The position numbers were made by a program, and so were the translations under genes. 64,000 nt of DNA, taken from contig CM034134.1 in the NCBI GenBank assembly GCA_019914995.1, positions 4,286,463-4,350,462 of the forward strand, in the 5' to 3' direction. Source of the DNA: Acanthochlamys bracteata (taxonomy: Eukaryota > Streptophyta > Magnoliopsida > Pandanales > Velloziaceae). The notes under the pieces were generated by a model. It saw only the letters and a list, made by a program, of their open reading frames with translations, was not told the DNA's origin and ran no database searches. Below, piece after piece: positions 35,678-48,240 of this stretch. Position 1 is the first letter of the stretch, and every line of letters begins with the position of its first letter.

Positions 35678-37089
35678 TGTTGGAACCATAAAGACAATTT
35701 TGATGATAACAAAGAACTAAGAATTATGATTTATACTAGACTAATAATCTGAAATCAAGTTCTGCAGGATTAGACAAGCAAAGATCATTTTATTTACAGC
35801 AGATAATAATAGCCATCATACAGCCAACTGTCATGCTACTACAAATTAAACAGCATACGGAATAGAGGATGCCATAGTCACATTGCAGTCAGCTACTTGA
35901 CCACTGAAGCACAAGAAGACTTCTCTGTTTCCAAACAGAGCTTTGGGTTCAACGGCAACAAAACTCTCCTTGCTTCAAAAATCCTCTGGACTCACAACGC
36001 ACTGAAGCAATTCAAATAGAAGATCTACAACGAGAAAAATCATCTTCCTTTTCACAGAAAGGGAAAGCTCTATAATCAAGAGAAGAAAGCACATCATACA
36101 AGTCAAGATCTCTAATCAAATCAAGCAGTTAACCAGCAATGCATTAAATATGGACAGCAACTTAGCTAAATTAAGCTTATAATCACTGGCGGCAAATTCA
36201 AATTTTTACAATGCATTTAATGCTATGGAGACATTACACAAAAGACAACCGAAAGCAATTAAGGAAGCGGTTGATTAACCGCTGGGCAAATCTACTCCCT
36301 CTCTGATGTGAAGAACCACTAATGGAAAAGAGCGCCAACGGCAACGTTCTGCAACGGTTCCTGCAAAGAGACGAAACACTATAAGAAAGGAGGCACAGCA
36401 ACAAAGGAAGTGTAGAGAGAGAATATAAGAAAAACAGAGAGATACAAGAACTCTACTACTCTACGAAAACAACAAAGATCTTGCTGCTGATCACACTGAA
36501 GAAATCTCTCTCAGCAACATATCTGATCAACTCATTCGAAATACTTCATAAACACATAACCCTCATGAGATAGATCTTGTGCTCAACTTATGTTTATATT
36601 CCTTGTAACCTTTTACTGACATTATGAAGGTGGTGCTGCAGGCACCGGGAAAGGAAGCTCAAGTGGAGCTTGGTGAAAGCTCTTAGACCTTATAATAGAG
36701 CTAGCAAATCAGCCAGGGGGACAGGTATGTCCAGTAGGCTGTTAGGGGTTGTCTTGGTGAAGAAATCTGGTAGAGTAAGTGTGCTTGGTGAAGCACTTTG
36801 CTCTAGGTGTATTTGTAGCTTATTAAATTTTTAGTGAAGCTTCGGCTCTGGTGATAGAGCGACCGTGGATGTAGGCAAAGGGTTTTGCCGAACCATATTA
36901 AATATCCTGAGTACTACCTTTTTACTTATGTCAGTAAACACTATAACTCTCTCTGTCTGCAGATTACAGAATTGACACAGCCGGCTGTAAGCTTCCTGCC
37001 AGTAGAATAACTAAGCTTGACGAAAATTTTTATTGACTAACTCAATTCACCCCTCCCCTCTTGAGTTAATCTTACAGGAAAACCTAACA
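35678..37089 (+). repeat. 5' LTR of the Sirevirus-like element
   Basis: Starts TGTTGGAACCATAAAG, ends AAAACCTAACA, 1412 bp. It is very similar to the 3' LTR but lacks a 28-bp stretch present at about 44248-44275 there and in the 61.8-63.2 kb copy. The gap lies between two GACA motifs, so it is a microhomology deletion in this copy (near 36153). The duplicate matching the other two LTRs shows which form is ancestral. Confidence 0.95.
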
Positions 37090-37091
37090 AT

Positions 37092-37103
37092 TGGTATCAG
37101 AGC
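37092..37103 (+). other. Primer-binding site (initiator-Met tRNA type)
   Basis: TGGTATCAGAGC begins two bases after the 5' LTR. This is the standard site complementary to the 3' end of initiator methionine tRNA used by most plant copia elements. Confidence 0.95.
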
Positions 37104-37159
37104 AGGCCTCCTAAAATCAAAGGTCTAACAACCTTGAGGTAAAAGATCCTTATAGCTAA

Positions 37160-39130
37160 CATTGTTCCTATAGCTTTTGAAGGTAGATCTTCCAATAGAC
37201 CACCACTCTTTGATAGAACAAATTATGGCTATTGGAAAACCAAAATGACAATCTTTATTCGAGCACAACACTTCACACTATGGAAAATCATACGAGACGG
37301 ACCAATCGTGCCAACTAAAGCAGGCCCAGGTGGAATACGCATCCCCAATGCTGAACGTGAACACAATGATGAAAATAACAAGCTCATATCAATGAATGAC
37401 AGAGCCATGAACCTTCTCTACTACGCACTTGATCCTAATGAGTTCAACCGAATCAGCGATTGCAACACCGCCAAAGAAATATGGGATCAGCTTGAGGTAA
37501 CGCATGAATGAACCACTCATGCATGAGTATGAAAACTTCAGGATGAGCCGAGGTGAGTCCATTACTCAGATGTTTACTAGATTTACTAACATCACAAACC
37601 CTCTGAAGAATTTAGGAAAAGTTTTCAAACCCGAAGATCTGAAGTGGAAAATATTAAGAGCTGTGCTGTCAACCTTTGGATCGAAGGTAGATGCCATAGA
37701 AGAAAATCCAACCTTTCCTCAAATGTCTCTAGATGAACTAATTGGCAAACTGATGGCCAAAGAACTGTCACTAAAGAAATCTGATCAACGTCCTGAAGGG
37801 ATTGCATTAAAAATAAATGACCAGCAGGTAAGTGATTCCTCCTCTGATGAAAACATTGCACTCTTAACCCGTAAATTTAAAAGTTTTCTCAGAAGAAACA
37901 AGTTTAGAAAAAGAAGGTTCTTGGAAGAAACAATAGAGGAGAAGAAAGACAAGACACAAACTGCTTCAACTGCAACAAACCAGGACATTTCAAGAACGAA
38001 TGTCCCTTGCTCAAGAGATCGAAATACAAAGACACAAGAAGGAAACGAGCTATGGCAGCCTGGAGCAATGAAGATGAAAGTTCATCAGAAGACAGTCAGA
38101 CTAAGACAGAGAAAAATGAAGAAAGCAATCTATGTCTGATGGCAGATCATGAAGATGCAAATGAGGTAAACTCTACTGATTATGATGACTCTAATGAAGA
38201 ATTACAAGATGTATTTGATGAACTGTATGCAAAATATCTACATGCTAAAACTGATTACAAAACTATGAAAGTATGCATGCATAAATTTAAGGATTAAAAC
38301 GAATATCTAAAGAAAGAAATATTTGCACTAAAAAATGCCTTAGAAGACAAAACTGATGCCATAAAAGACACACTGCATGCAGACTATGACCATATGAATT
38401 CTAAACTATGTGCACTGCATATTGAAAATAAGCACCTGATTCAAATAAATGAAAAACTTCATGTCAAACTAAATGAATGTAAGACTGGAGAACTAACAAG
38501 TTACACAGAAAGCTCAAGTATAGACATGATAAAGAAAATTGCTGAACTTGAGAAGTTGAACGATGCACTGAGTCGAGAAGTGGATAGATTATCATATCCC
38601 ACCCTTCCAGATCTTAAGCCATTTATGACTGATTATACTAATATGCACGTGAAAGAGAGTAAGCTGATGGAAGAAAATAAAAAACTGCTTCAAGAAAACA
38701 AAAGTCTGCAAAGTAAGAATCTTGACCTTGAAGCTTCACAGGCAAAATTTGTTAAAGGAAAAGATAGACTTGATGCAATACTGGGAGCTCAACGCAGCCC
38801 ATACAGAAAAGAAGGAATAGGATTCATACCAACATCTAAAGCGACTGGTAAACAAATCTCAAGGTATGATCAGCCCTCTACTAGCTACACAGGTATGGTG
38901 ACAGCAAGGATGTAAAACAAAAATTCGATGCCTAAAGCATGCACAGCAAATAGGTCTTATTCCACAACACCTTTTATCAAATGTTTCCATTGTGGCAGAA
39001 AAGATCACAATGTTAATTCTTGCTGGCATAAAAAGAACGCTAACAAAATAAAAATAATATGGGTTCCAAAAGGAACATTTAATAGTACTAACTCTCTAGG
39101 ACCCAAAGAAATTTGGGTACTTAAGCACTA
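37160..39130 (+). pseudogene. Sirevirus-like gag (frameshifted)
   Basis: The N-terminal Retrotran_gag_2 (UBN2) domain reads FDRTNYGYWKTKM (near 37210) and ISDCNTAKEIWDQLEVTHE (37460), with no in-frame ATG upstream of FDRTNY. A frameshift near 37508 leads to LMHEYENFRMSRGESI and the rest of the domain (to about 37850). A further shift near 37960 restores the first zinc knuckle, CFNCNKPGHFKNEC. Then comes an acidic, lysine-rich, coiled-coil-like extension (38010-38900), broken once by a TAA near 38296, and a second knuckle CFHCGRKDHNVNSC (38980). Two knuckles and a long coiled-coil tail are Sirevirus traits. In an active element Gag packages the RNA. Confidence 0.9.
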
Positions 39131-39139
39131 AAATTTCTT

Positions 39140-41604
39140 TTGCAGGAAGAAGAGGAGCTAACCCGACTGAAATATAGCAAATGGTATTTGGACAACGGGT
39201 GCTTAAGACATATGACAGGAAATGAAAAATATTTCAGCAGTTTCCAAAAACAATTCGGGAGAAATGTAATCCTTGGTGACAATAGTAACTGCAAAGTAAT
39301 AGGTGTAGGAAAAATAGATAATCCTTCATCCCTCTGCATAGAAAATGTTCTTCATGTTAAAAAATTAAAACATAACCTAATAAGCATAAATCAACTATGT
39401 GATAATGGATTCAAAGTCAACTTTGATAATCACTGCTGCTCAATCGTTAACTTGTCATCTGGAGAAGAAATATTGAAGAAAATCTGCCAAAATATTTTTG
39501 GGGTGAAGCTGTTAACACTGCATGCCATATCATTAATCGTGCATTTATTCGCCCTATTCTTAAAAAGACTCCTTATGAGCTTATAAAGGGAAGAACTTCA
39601 AATATTGGCTACTTAAGAATCTTTGGATGCAAATGTTTCATACCCAATAACGGGAAAGATAATTTTGGAAAGTTTGATGCAAAAAGTGACGAAGGTATTT
39701 TTCTCGGTTACTCCTCAACATCAAAAGCATATAGAATCTTTAATAAACGAACCATGATTGTTGAAGAATCTATGAATGTATTATTTAATGAGTCTAACAA
39801 TGGGACGAGAAGAAATCCAGAACTAGATGCAGGATCAGAAGAAGAAGAAGAGCTGTTCCCATCGACAGAAACACAACAAATTACAGAGGCTCAAACAGCT
39901 GACGAACAGCTAGCTAAAATAACAGAGAAAGGACAGACTTCATGAAATCTACCCGATCAAGCAGAAATCAATAGACCTTTCAGGTACAGACACAGTCATC
40001 CACAGGAAAACATACTAGGTGAGGTAAATGAAGGTATAAAAATTAGATCTCATTTTAAAAATAACTTCATGGAACATTCTGCATTTGTGTCAAATCTAAA
40101 ACCAAAATGCATATATGATGCTCTGACAGATAGCTCATGGATTACTGCTATGCAAGAAGAATTAAATCAGTTTGAAAGAAACAATGTATGGCACCTTGTT
40201 AGAAAACCTTTAAACAAATCCATCATAGGAACTAAGTGGATATTCAGAAATAAATTAGATGAGAATGGCAACATAATTAGAAACAAAGCTAGACTAGTAG
40301 CAAAAGGATACAATAAAAAAGAAGGAATAGATTTTGATGAAACTTATGCTCCTGTTGCACGCCTTGAGGCTATTGCATGTCACAAAGACTTCAAACTTTT
40401 TCAAATGGATGTTAAAAGTGCCTTTCTAAATGGATTCTTAAAAGAAGAAGTTTATGTTGAACAACCTCCAGATTTTGAAAACACAAATTTTCCAAGTCAT
40501 GTCTACAAACTGAACAAAGCTCTCTATGGTCTGAAACAAGCTCCCAGAGCTTGGTATGAGCGGTTAAGCACATTTCTGATTGAAAAAGACTTCAATCGAG
40601 GTAAGAGTGACTTAACTTTGTTCACATTACATGAAGATAATGACATGTTAATTGTGCAAATTTATGTAGATGATATAATATTTGGTGCCACTAACGAAAG
40701 ACTGTGCAGAAAAATTTCTGACTTGATGCAAGAAGAGTTTTAAATGAGCCTGATGGGAGAACTCAATTATTTTCTTGGCCTACAAATTAAACAACTGAAA
40801 AATGGCATCTTCATAAGCCAGAGTAAGTACATCAAAGAATTGATTAAAAAATACAGCATGGAAGGAAGCAAGGAGATCAGCACTACAATGTCTACCTCTT
40901 GCAAACTAAATCGAGATGAGACAGGTAAAGGAGTTGATCAAAAACTATATAGAGGTCTGATTGGATCACTCTTATATCTCACTGCCAGTAGACCTGATAT
41001 TCAATTTAGTGTATGCTTATGTGTTAGATTTCAAAGCGATCCAAAACAGTCACACATGATAGCTGTAAAACGAATTGTTAGATACCTAGTTGGAACCAAG
41101 GAATTAGGATTATTCTACCCCAGAGGATGTGAATTTAATTTATATGCTTATGCTGACGCTGATTTTGGTGGTTGCAAGCTTGATAGAAAAAGCACAAGTG
41201 GTTCATATCAGTTTCTAGGAAGCTGTCTGGTTTCATGGTGCTCCAGGAAACAAGCTTCAGTAGTAATGTCAACTGCTGAAGCAGAATACATAGCTGCTGG
41301 AAGTTGCTGCTCTCAGGTACTTTGGATAAAACAATAACTTCTTGACTTTGGTTGTGATTTTAAGAATGTGCCTATATTCTGTGATAATACTAGTGCCATC
41401 AAGTTAACTAAAAATCCTATTCAACATTCACGCACAAAGTACGTTGATTTAAGACACAATTTTATTAGAGAGCATGTTGAATGCAATAATATAGTGTTAA
41501 ATTTTGTTAACTCTGAAAATCAACTGGCTGACATATTCACTAAACCTCTAGGATTTGACTCATTCTCAAGAATTTGCCATAAGATAGGCTTATGCATAAT
41601 ATAA
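39140..41604 (+). pseudogene. Sirevirus-like pol: protease, integrase remnant, RT, RNase H
   Basis: Protease starts at WYLDNGCLRHMTG (39180); the usual active-site DSG is DNG here. After NLSSGEEILKK (39475) the sequence jumps to WGEAVNTACHIINRAF (39505), so the integrase zinc finger and D,D,E core are deleted. The integrase C-terminal part, EGIFLGYSSTSKAYRIFNKR, follows in another frame. RT (40130-40740) has [24 protein letters not shown] and YVDD, but lacks about seven residues after ARLEAI (near 40375). A TAA at 40741 ends that frame. RNase H has YADADFGG, TAEAEYIAA and CDNTSAI, with a TAA after WIKQ (near 41336). Final stop at 41602-41604. Confidence 0.92.
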
Positions 41605-41888
41605 TCATGCTCTGGTCTGCCTCTTTGTTATGTACATACATATATAGATTTCAGCATCAAAGCAGTCGCACAATAGCTGACTGCAGTTATTAAAACAATA
41701 GTAAGCAGCTGACCGGTCACGTGCTGAACACATGACACAGCTGACTCATGCTAGGCTGCACGCATTATAAGCTAACCCGTCTAGGCAGCTCCTCACAACT
41801 CATCGTCCTCATTTTGAAATCAAAAAATTCCCTCTCGCTCTCCGAATCCTAGGTCTCAAACCGTACTCCAAATCTCCAAACTTTTGCC
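41605..41888 (+). other. Spacer between pol and the third ORF
   Basis: About 285 bp without coding potential. It separates the pol stop from the ATG of the third ORF (41889). In Sireviruses this position usually carries the splice acceptor for the third ORF; candidate AG sites exist but none stands out. Confidence 0.5.
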
Positions 41889-43368
41889 ATGGCCAAGAAA
41901 AATCAAAAAGCTCAGTCAAAGCGTTCCAAAACTGTCCACGGCAACAACGATAGATTCACTGGGAAGGAGGAATTTGAAAGATATAGTCGGTAGCTAGCAA
42001 TTCCAATCCTGACGCCGGCAAGCATAAATTTTGACGACTTCAATTACTTCGGGCTTGAGGTGGATGAACTCTTTGAGGCGCAAGGCTGGATAGCGTTCAA
42101 CGACTGGCCGGGAGAATTCTCAGAGGAATGTGTCAGAATGTTCTATGCCAACCTACATTCCACCGGGAACTCCTCTGTTCAGACAATGATGAACGGAATT
42201 GAGATCAATTTAGAGGCACGATCCATGTCGCTGATGCTGGATATACCTTACTGGGAAGAGATGCCGCCTGCTAGTGACTCCAAATTGAATTATCTAAAGC
42301 AAGCACTGGACACAGACGTGGTGACAAAGCTTCAATACGATTCGGCTGCCCACCTGCCTCTATTACCGAGGGCTCTGTGCCATATCATCTCCAAAATGAT
42401 AGTCCCACGGTCACGGAGCCGCAACATTATCACCAACTATGATGCATTTTTGCTATGGAGGTTAGTGAAGAAATTGCCCATTAATCTCTGTGAAGTAATG
42501 TTGCATCATATGACAAGAGTATCCAAGTCCGGCAGCAAACACTTCCCATATCCTCATGTCATATGTAGAATATGCCAACTTGAAACTGTGCCAATGAGGA
42601 CTTTGCAAGTAAAGAAGATGTTCAAGATGGATGCAAAATTTTTGAGAGGGATCACTGAGGCAGAGGAAAAATTAGCATCCAAGTACCCTCCAGCTGACAT
42701 TGGCTCCACTGACTAAGTGCCTCACGAACATCTACAATGCCATCTTGGAGCAGACAAAAGAAATCAAGAAGCTGAACACCACCTTTGAACAACTCAAAGA
42801 AGCAATCTGCCAGTCAGAGCACCCTAAAAACAAGACTGCCCAAGAAGACTCCAAATCTGAAAGTGCCAAGGCCTAGGAATATGCAAGGGAGGATGCAGAT
42901 CACCCAGACATGGACAGAAATGAACACTCTGCAACTCCAGATAATGCCACTGAGCATCCATTGCATATGGAGTCACCTACAGAGTGCACAGCTGAAGCAG
43001 CCACTGGAGAACCGAACCAAGGAGCTGAGCCACTATCCATTACCATCTATGCAGCCCCTCTGCAGGAGGAACCTTTGTCCCAAGAACCCCCAACCGAGAC
43101 TCAATCTGAAGCTCAACTAGAAATGCCTTGTGAACCCCTCACCACTGAACTTCCTATCTCTGACCCTCCATCAGCTCACTCCAACGTTCCTAGCCTTCCT
43201 CCTAAACGCAAGAACCTAAAACGCAAGTCTCACAAATCAGTCTCCAGCTCCCAAGCCTTTGTTGATGAGGATGTAGTAATGCTTCCTCAATCCTCTGCAG
43301 CAAAACCCAAGCATCAACGCCCTCGACCTCCTGGCTGTAGGACATCCTCTAGGCGTAAAAACATTTAG
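41889..43368 (+). pseudogene. Sirevirus third ORF (env-like position; plant transposon-protein domain)
   Basis: An ATG at 41889 opens MAKKNQKAQSKRSKT, stopped by a TAG near 41991; the frame then runs to 42716. This part resembles the 'putative plant transposon protein' domain found downstream of pol in Sireviruses (LFEAQGWIAFNDWPGEF, PRALCHIISKMIVPRSRSRN, YDAFLLWRLVKKLPINL). A frameshift near 42720 leads to a Pro/Glu/Ser-rich tail that closes with PKHQRPRPPGCRTSSRRKNI at 43368. The tail ends with clustered basic residues. No hydrophobic transmembrane segment is visible, so a viral-envelope function is not supported. The minus-strand copy at 63678-64000 has the same tail with the frame open. 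Confidence 0.85.
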
Positions 43369-43777
43369 TAAAACTTTGATTAGGATTAGCTTGCTTACTT
43401 ACTACTGCTTTAATGTCTATGTTTGGATATTTGTTTACCACTGCCTTGACGTACTACTTATCATTTGCTATGTTTGACTGTGCTCTTAAATATTTGTTAA
43501 GTTTTTAGCTGTTTTACATTTTATACCAACTTTTTGAGATGACAAAGGGGGAGAAAAATAGGAGAAAGAATTATTGCTATTACATGATGGCATACAAATG
43601 CTATTACATGGCTGAAATTGAGGGGGAGCAATGAGTCATGTACAGGTAAATAAAATAGATGCACCAGTTGAGGGGGAGTCATGCACATGTATAGCAATTT
43701 TCAATTCCAAATGATGGCTTATGAAAACACAAATCAATAATTCTTAATTTGTTTGTCATCATCAAAAAGAGGGAGAT
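43369..43777 (+). other. 3' non-coding region and polypurine tract
   Basis: Contains three AGGGGGAG-type purine boxes (43550, 43621, 43670) and ends AAAAAGAGGGAGAT, directly before the 3' LTR. The last is the plus-strand primer site. Confidence 0.85.
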
Positions 43778-45212
43778 TGTTGGAACTATTTTGATGATAA
43801 CAAAGAATTAAGAACTATGATTTATATTAGACTAATAATCTGAAATCAAATTCTGCAGGATTAGACAAACAAAGATAACTTTATTTACAGCAGACAATAA
43901 CAGCTATCATGCAGCCAACTATTATGCTACTACAAATTAAACAGCACACGGAACAGAGGATGCCATAGTCACATTGCAGTCAGCTGCTTGACCACTGAAG
44001 CACAAGAAGACTTCTCTGTTTCGAAACAGAGCTTTGGGTTCAACGGCAACAAAACTCTCCTTGCTTCAAAAATCCTCTGGACTCACAACGCACTGAACCA
44101 ATTCAAATAGAAGATCTACAACGAGCAAAAATTATCTTCCTTTTCACAGAAAGGGAAAGCTCTATAATCAAGGGAAGGAAGCACATCATACAAGTCAAGA
44201 TCTCTAATCAAATCAAGCAGTCAACCAGCAATGCATTAAATATGGACAAGCCAACTCAGCTCTTTTGTTTCAGACAGCAACTTAGCTAAATTAAGCTTAT
44301 AATCACTGGCGGCAAATTCAAAATTTTACAATGCATTTAATGATATGGAGACGTTACACAAAAGACAACCGAAAGCAATTAAGGAAGTGGTTGGTTAACC
44401 GCTGGGCAAATCTGCTCCCTCTCTAACGTGAAGAACCACTAATGGAAAAGAGCGCCAACGGCAACGTTCTTCAACGGTTCCTGCACAGAGACAAAACACT
44501 ATAAGAAGGAAGACAGAGCAACAAACAAAAAGTAGAGAGAGAGAACACAAGCAAAACAGAGACATTCAAGAACTCTACTACTCTACGCAAACAACAAAAA
44601 TCTTGCTGCTGATCACACTGAGGAAATCTCTCTCAGCAACCTCTCTAATCATCTCATTAGAAACACTTCATGAACACATAACCTTCATGAGATAGATCAT
44701 GTGCTCAATTTCTGTTTATTTTCTTGTAAGCTATTACTGACTTTGTGAAGGTGGTGCTGCGGGCACCGGGAAAGGAAGCTCAGGTGGAGCTTGGTGAAAG
44801 TTCTTAGACCTTGTAATAGAGCTGGCAAATCAGCCAGAGGGACAGGTGTGTCCAGTAGGCTGTTAGGGGTTGTCTTCGTGAAGAAACCCGTTAAGAGTAA
44901 GTGTGCTTGGTGAGGCACTTTGCTCTTGGTGTATTTGTAGCTTATTAAAGGTTTAGTGAAGCTTTGGCTCTGGTGATAGAGCGACCGTGGATGTAGGCAA
45001 AGGGGTTTGCCGAACCACGTTAAATATCCTGAGTACTATCCTTTTTACATATGTCAGTAAACACTCTAATTCTCTCTGTCTGTAGGTTACAGAATTGACA
45101 CAGCCGGCTGTAAGCCTGCTACCAGTAGGATAACTAAGCTTGACGAAAATTTTTATTGACTAACTTAATTCACCCCTCTCCTCTTGAGTTAATCTTACAG
45201 AAAAACCTAACA
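43778..45212 (+). repeat. 3' LTR of the Sirevirus-like element
   Basis: Starts TGTTGGAACTATTTTG, ends AAAACCTAACA, 1435 bp. Compared with the 5' LTR it differs by scattered substitutions and the 28-bp segment. Length matches the LTR at 61782-63214 (1433 bp). Confidence 0.95.
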
Positions 45213-45611
45213 GAATGAATATAGGCACTCCCTTCCCTCTAGTCACTCAATTTTTACTGCAAACACTCCCCTAATCCGACTGTCTGGATGTGTTTCATCA
45301 TTTGATTCGACACTGCTAATGAGAAAGCTACGGAGTCACTGTAGATGCTCATTTCTTTTTTTTCTCTTGTTCTTCGAAGTGTCTCTCGCCTCTCCCGAGC
45401 GAGGTGCTCCCTGCCGCTGCTAGGCTTTGTTCTCCCAGTTCTCTCTCTTCCATCAAGCTATGACTTTCTCTCGTCTGGTCTTCATCTTCGATTTCCTCCT
45501 CTCAATTGTCTTAGTTTTTGGCTCCTTTTGCGCTTTTCTCTCTCGGACTAAGCAGATCTCGCCCTCATCTTCGTCTCCCACCCCACTACGGCTTCTCTCG
45601 TCCGATATTCG

Positions 45612-45738
45612 TCTCTTATCTCCTCCGATATTCGTCTCTTGAACTGGACGCATCCCTACAGCTCTTATCTCCTCCGATATTCGTCTCTTGAACTGGCCTT
45701 CGCCTCTTATCTCCTCCGATATTCGTCTCTTGAACTGA
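45612..45738 (+). repeat. Three copies of a 35-bp minisatellite
   Basis: The unit TCTTATCTCCTCCGATATTC followed by GTCTCTTGAACTG occurs three times, separated by short spacers of different length (GACGCATCCCTACAGC, CCTTCGCC). Open frames here are incidental to the CT-rich composition. Confidence 0.9.
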
Positions 45739-45899
45739 ACGACTCCCTACAGCTTGTGCGGTCTTCGTCTCCGATTTTTTGCGCGTACGGTGGGAAGCTT
45801 TGTCTCATCAAGATTTGGGCTGGAGAATATCTCTCTCCCTCTAGATCGAAAGTTGATTTCTAAGCTGCCCCCATCGGAATTTGATTTCTGAGTTTGATG

Positions 45900-48240
45900 A
45901 TGTTTTGTTTTAATTTGGACATTTTGTTTTGATTTGGATGATTTTTTTTATTTTTGTTGATTTGTTTTTAATTTATGGTGTATTGGTTTGATTTTATGGT
46001 GCATTGGTTTGATTTTATGGTGTATTAGTTTAAATCGGTTGTTCTTTGTGTGGTTGTTGAACTGCTTATGGTGCTTTCTGCATGCCTGTGCATGTTGGAA
46101 CTAGGAAACAATGGAATCAAAAGGTTAGGTTATGGTCCTTTTTATTCATTCTGTGTTCATGTTCAAGATGAGGCAATGATGGTGAAAGAAAATGGCATGA
46201 TTTAGGATTTGTTACACTCTTTGCTGTTCATTCTTCCTGTTTTTGTATTGCCCTTAAAGTAGCAGTAAGGTAGTAGGATGGCCAGTGGCTACTTAGTCAG
46301 CTGGCAACCACTGCAGCTGTATCTTAAAAAAGGCAATGCAGAGAGGTGAGAGCAATGGATAGGTGAGAAAGGCGAATCTGAGCTTCCCTCGACTCCTCCT
46401 CTCTCTATTGTTGTACTTGTTGGAAAGAATGTTTTAAGTTCTTTCAGTTGTGGTGATATTTGCATTTGGTGTGATCAGCTTATTTGCACTGTTGTGGATG
46501 AAATCAAGATGCTTTTGTTCATGCTCTTTTCATGTAAGAACATGTGGTTACTACAGCTTAGGAATCAAGGCATCCAAGTGTTTGGCACTTCCTGTATAAT
46601 CTAGTATTACCAACGTAATACTAGCAGGATATTGATAGTAGTGGAATACTCAAACAAAATTTTATCAATGTTATCTGGAAGTTTATAATGAAAATGCTAT
46701 CAATGTGATGTTATCAAGAAATGTACAATTGAAACTTTGAATGAAATTTTTTGTGTAAGAGAAATGTTACACTATTTACTTTTTAAGTGTTTTTTGGCTT
46801 TGTCTAATTTAGTTTAACTTAAACAGTTCATCTTTCACTGTTTACTTGTTCAATTCATTGTAACAATAATTTATTTTTCTAATGCAGATATTTATTTCAT
46901 CTTCATTCATTAATTTTCTTTATAGATGACATTGTTCACTTCTAGATAACCATTCAATAACTACTGAGATTGAGATATATTTATTCAATTCATCAGCCAT
47001 TGAAAGGTAATCGGATAGATCCAGTCAATAAGATTGTTAGCAATTTCATACAACATTCTCACTGTAAATCTCTAGATTGCACAAATATTTTAGTATATCT
47101 TTTCCAAATTACACAAACATTTCTATAGATCATTTCTAAATTACATCAATTTACAAAACATAGCCCTTAGCACACTTCAAGCATTCTTTCCAACTTTCAA
47201 CAAACCTATTACAGCAAGCACACCTGGTCGACAATATTGGGTTTGTCTATATGCTAATTACAACATCAAGCACAGTCCTCAGCACACTTGAAGCATCCAG
47301 CTTTTTGTAATATGCTGGTATCAACTATGACTTTGATGTAAATGCTTGTTGTAATAGCATTCTTTCATTACTGTCCATATGCGGCTATCAACTATCAACA
47401 AGCATTGTATCCATATACTGATTACAACATCATCAGCAGTCAGCACCTACTAGATCCGATTTTATTACCATTGAATTAAAAGCAAAGCAAAACAAATCAG
47501 CAATACATTATAAAATAAATCAACCAAATCTGTCAATACACAAGTAAACAAACTTCAACAAAATCTCTGACCATATTAACCATCATTGCAACCAAAAATT
47601 TGAAAGCTACCAAAATATCATAAGCTAATCAAACCATAAAATTGAAGCTGCAAGAATCTACGGATAAACCCAAATCAACTGGACATAGTTAGATCAACAA
47701 AGACCTGTAAGGAAAGCCACATATCAGCAAGCCAACAGTCCCATGCAAGCAGATTCACAAATGAAATAACAATTCATTCAAAACTTCAAAAATAAAAAAA
47801 GTATACTGACGTTTTGAAGTTTTTTGCTTCGCTTTTAACATAAACAAAAACTACAGATCATCAACGAGCTTCTGCAGTAAAGAAACATCAATAAGTATTA
47901 AAAAGCTAAACATCGAAATAAAAACATCAAAATAAAGACACGATAAAATTTTGAAACCAATTTTTTTATCTTTCCCGCTAATTTCGAACAAGCATAACAG
48001 TCGGAAAGATCATATTGTTGAGAAAACATTAAGCAAAGTCATCAAAAAAATCAAGATGGAGGAGATAAAATTTTGGCATCGTCTCTGTATACCGAAATCG
48101 AATTTTTTTGCGGTGCTCAAAATCGAGAACCATTTCATAGTCGTGTTGGCTCAAACTTTGGCCGAAAGGGCCAAACGTCTCCCCACTGATCGAAAACAAA
48201 TATTCAACCTCAAACGTCTCCCTTTAGCGGCGAAAGCAGA
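45900..48240. other. Non-coding interior, no gene seen
   Basis: Low-complexity T-rich repeats near 45900-46030 ('ggtgyattrgtttgatttta'), then A/T-rich sequence. Related 'agcacacttcaagcat' and 'agcacacttgaagcat' blocks occur near 47170 and 47280. No supported gene on either strand. Confidence 0.45.

Larger units (their letters stand above)
35678..45212 (+). mobile_element. Sirevirus-like Ty1/copia element, full length, defective
   Basis: 5' LTR 35678-37089, primer-binding site 37092-37103, gag, protease, integrase remnant, RT/RNase H, a third ORF, polypurine tract 43764-43777, 3' LTR 43778-45212. The pol order (integrase before RT), two gag zinc knuckles, long LTRs and an extra ORF after pol mark it as a Sirevirus (SIRE/Maximus group). 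The integrase core is deleted and several stops are present. Flanking 5-bp sequences are ATCTC and GAATG, so there is no matching target duplication at the edges. Confidence 0.92.

Noticed and set aside
41889-43368. A true envelope gene in the Sirevirus element
   Set aside because: The ORF is in env position but shows no signal peptide or transmembrane segment and resembles a plant transposon-protein domain.
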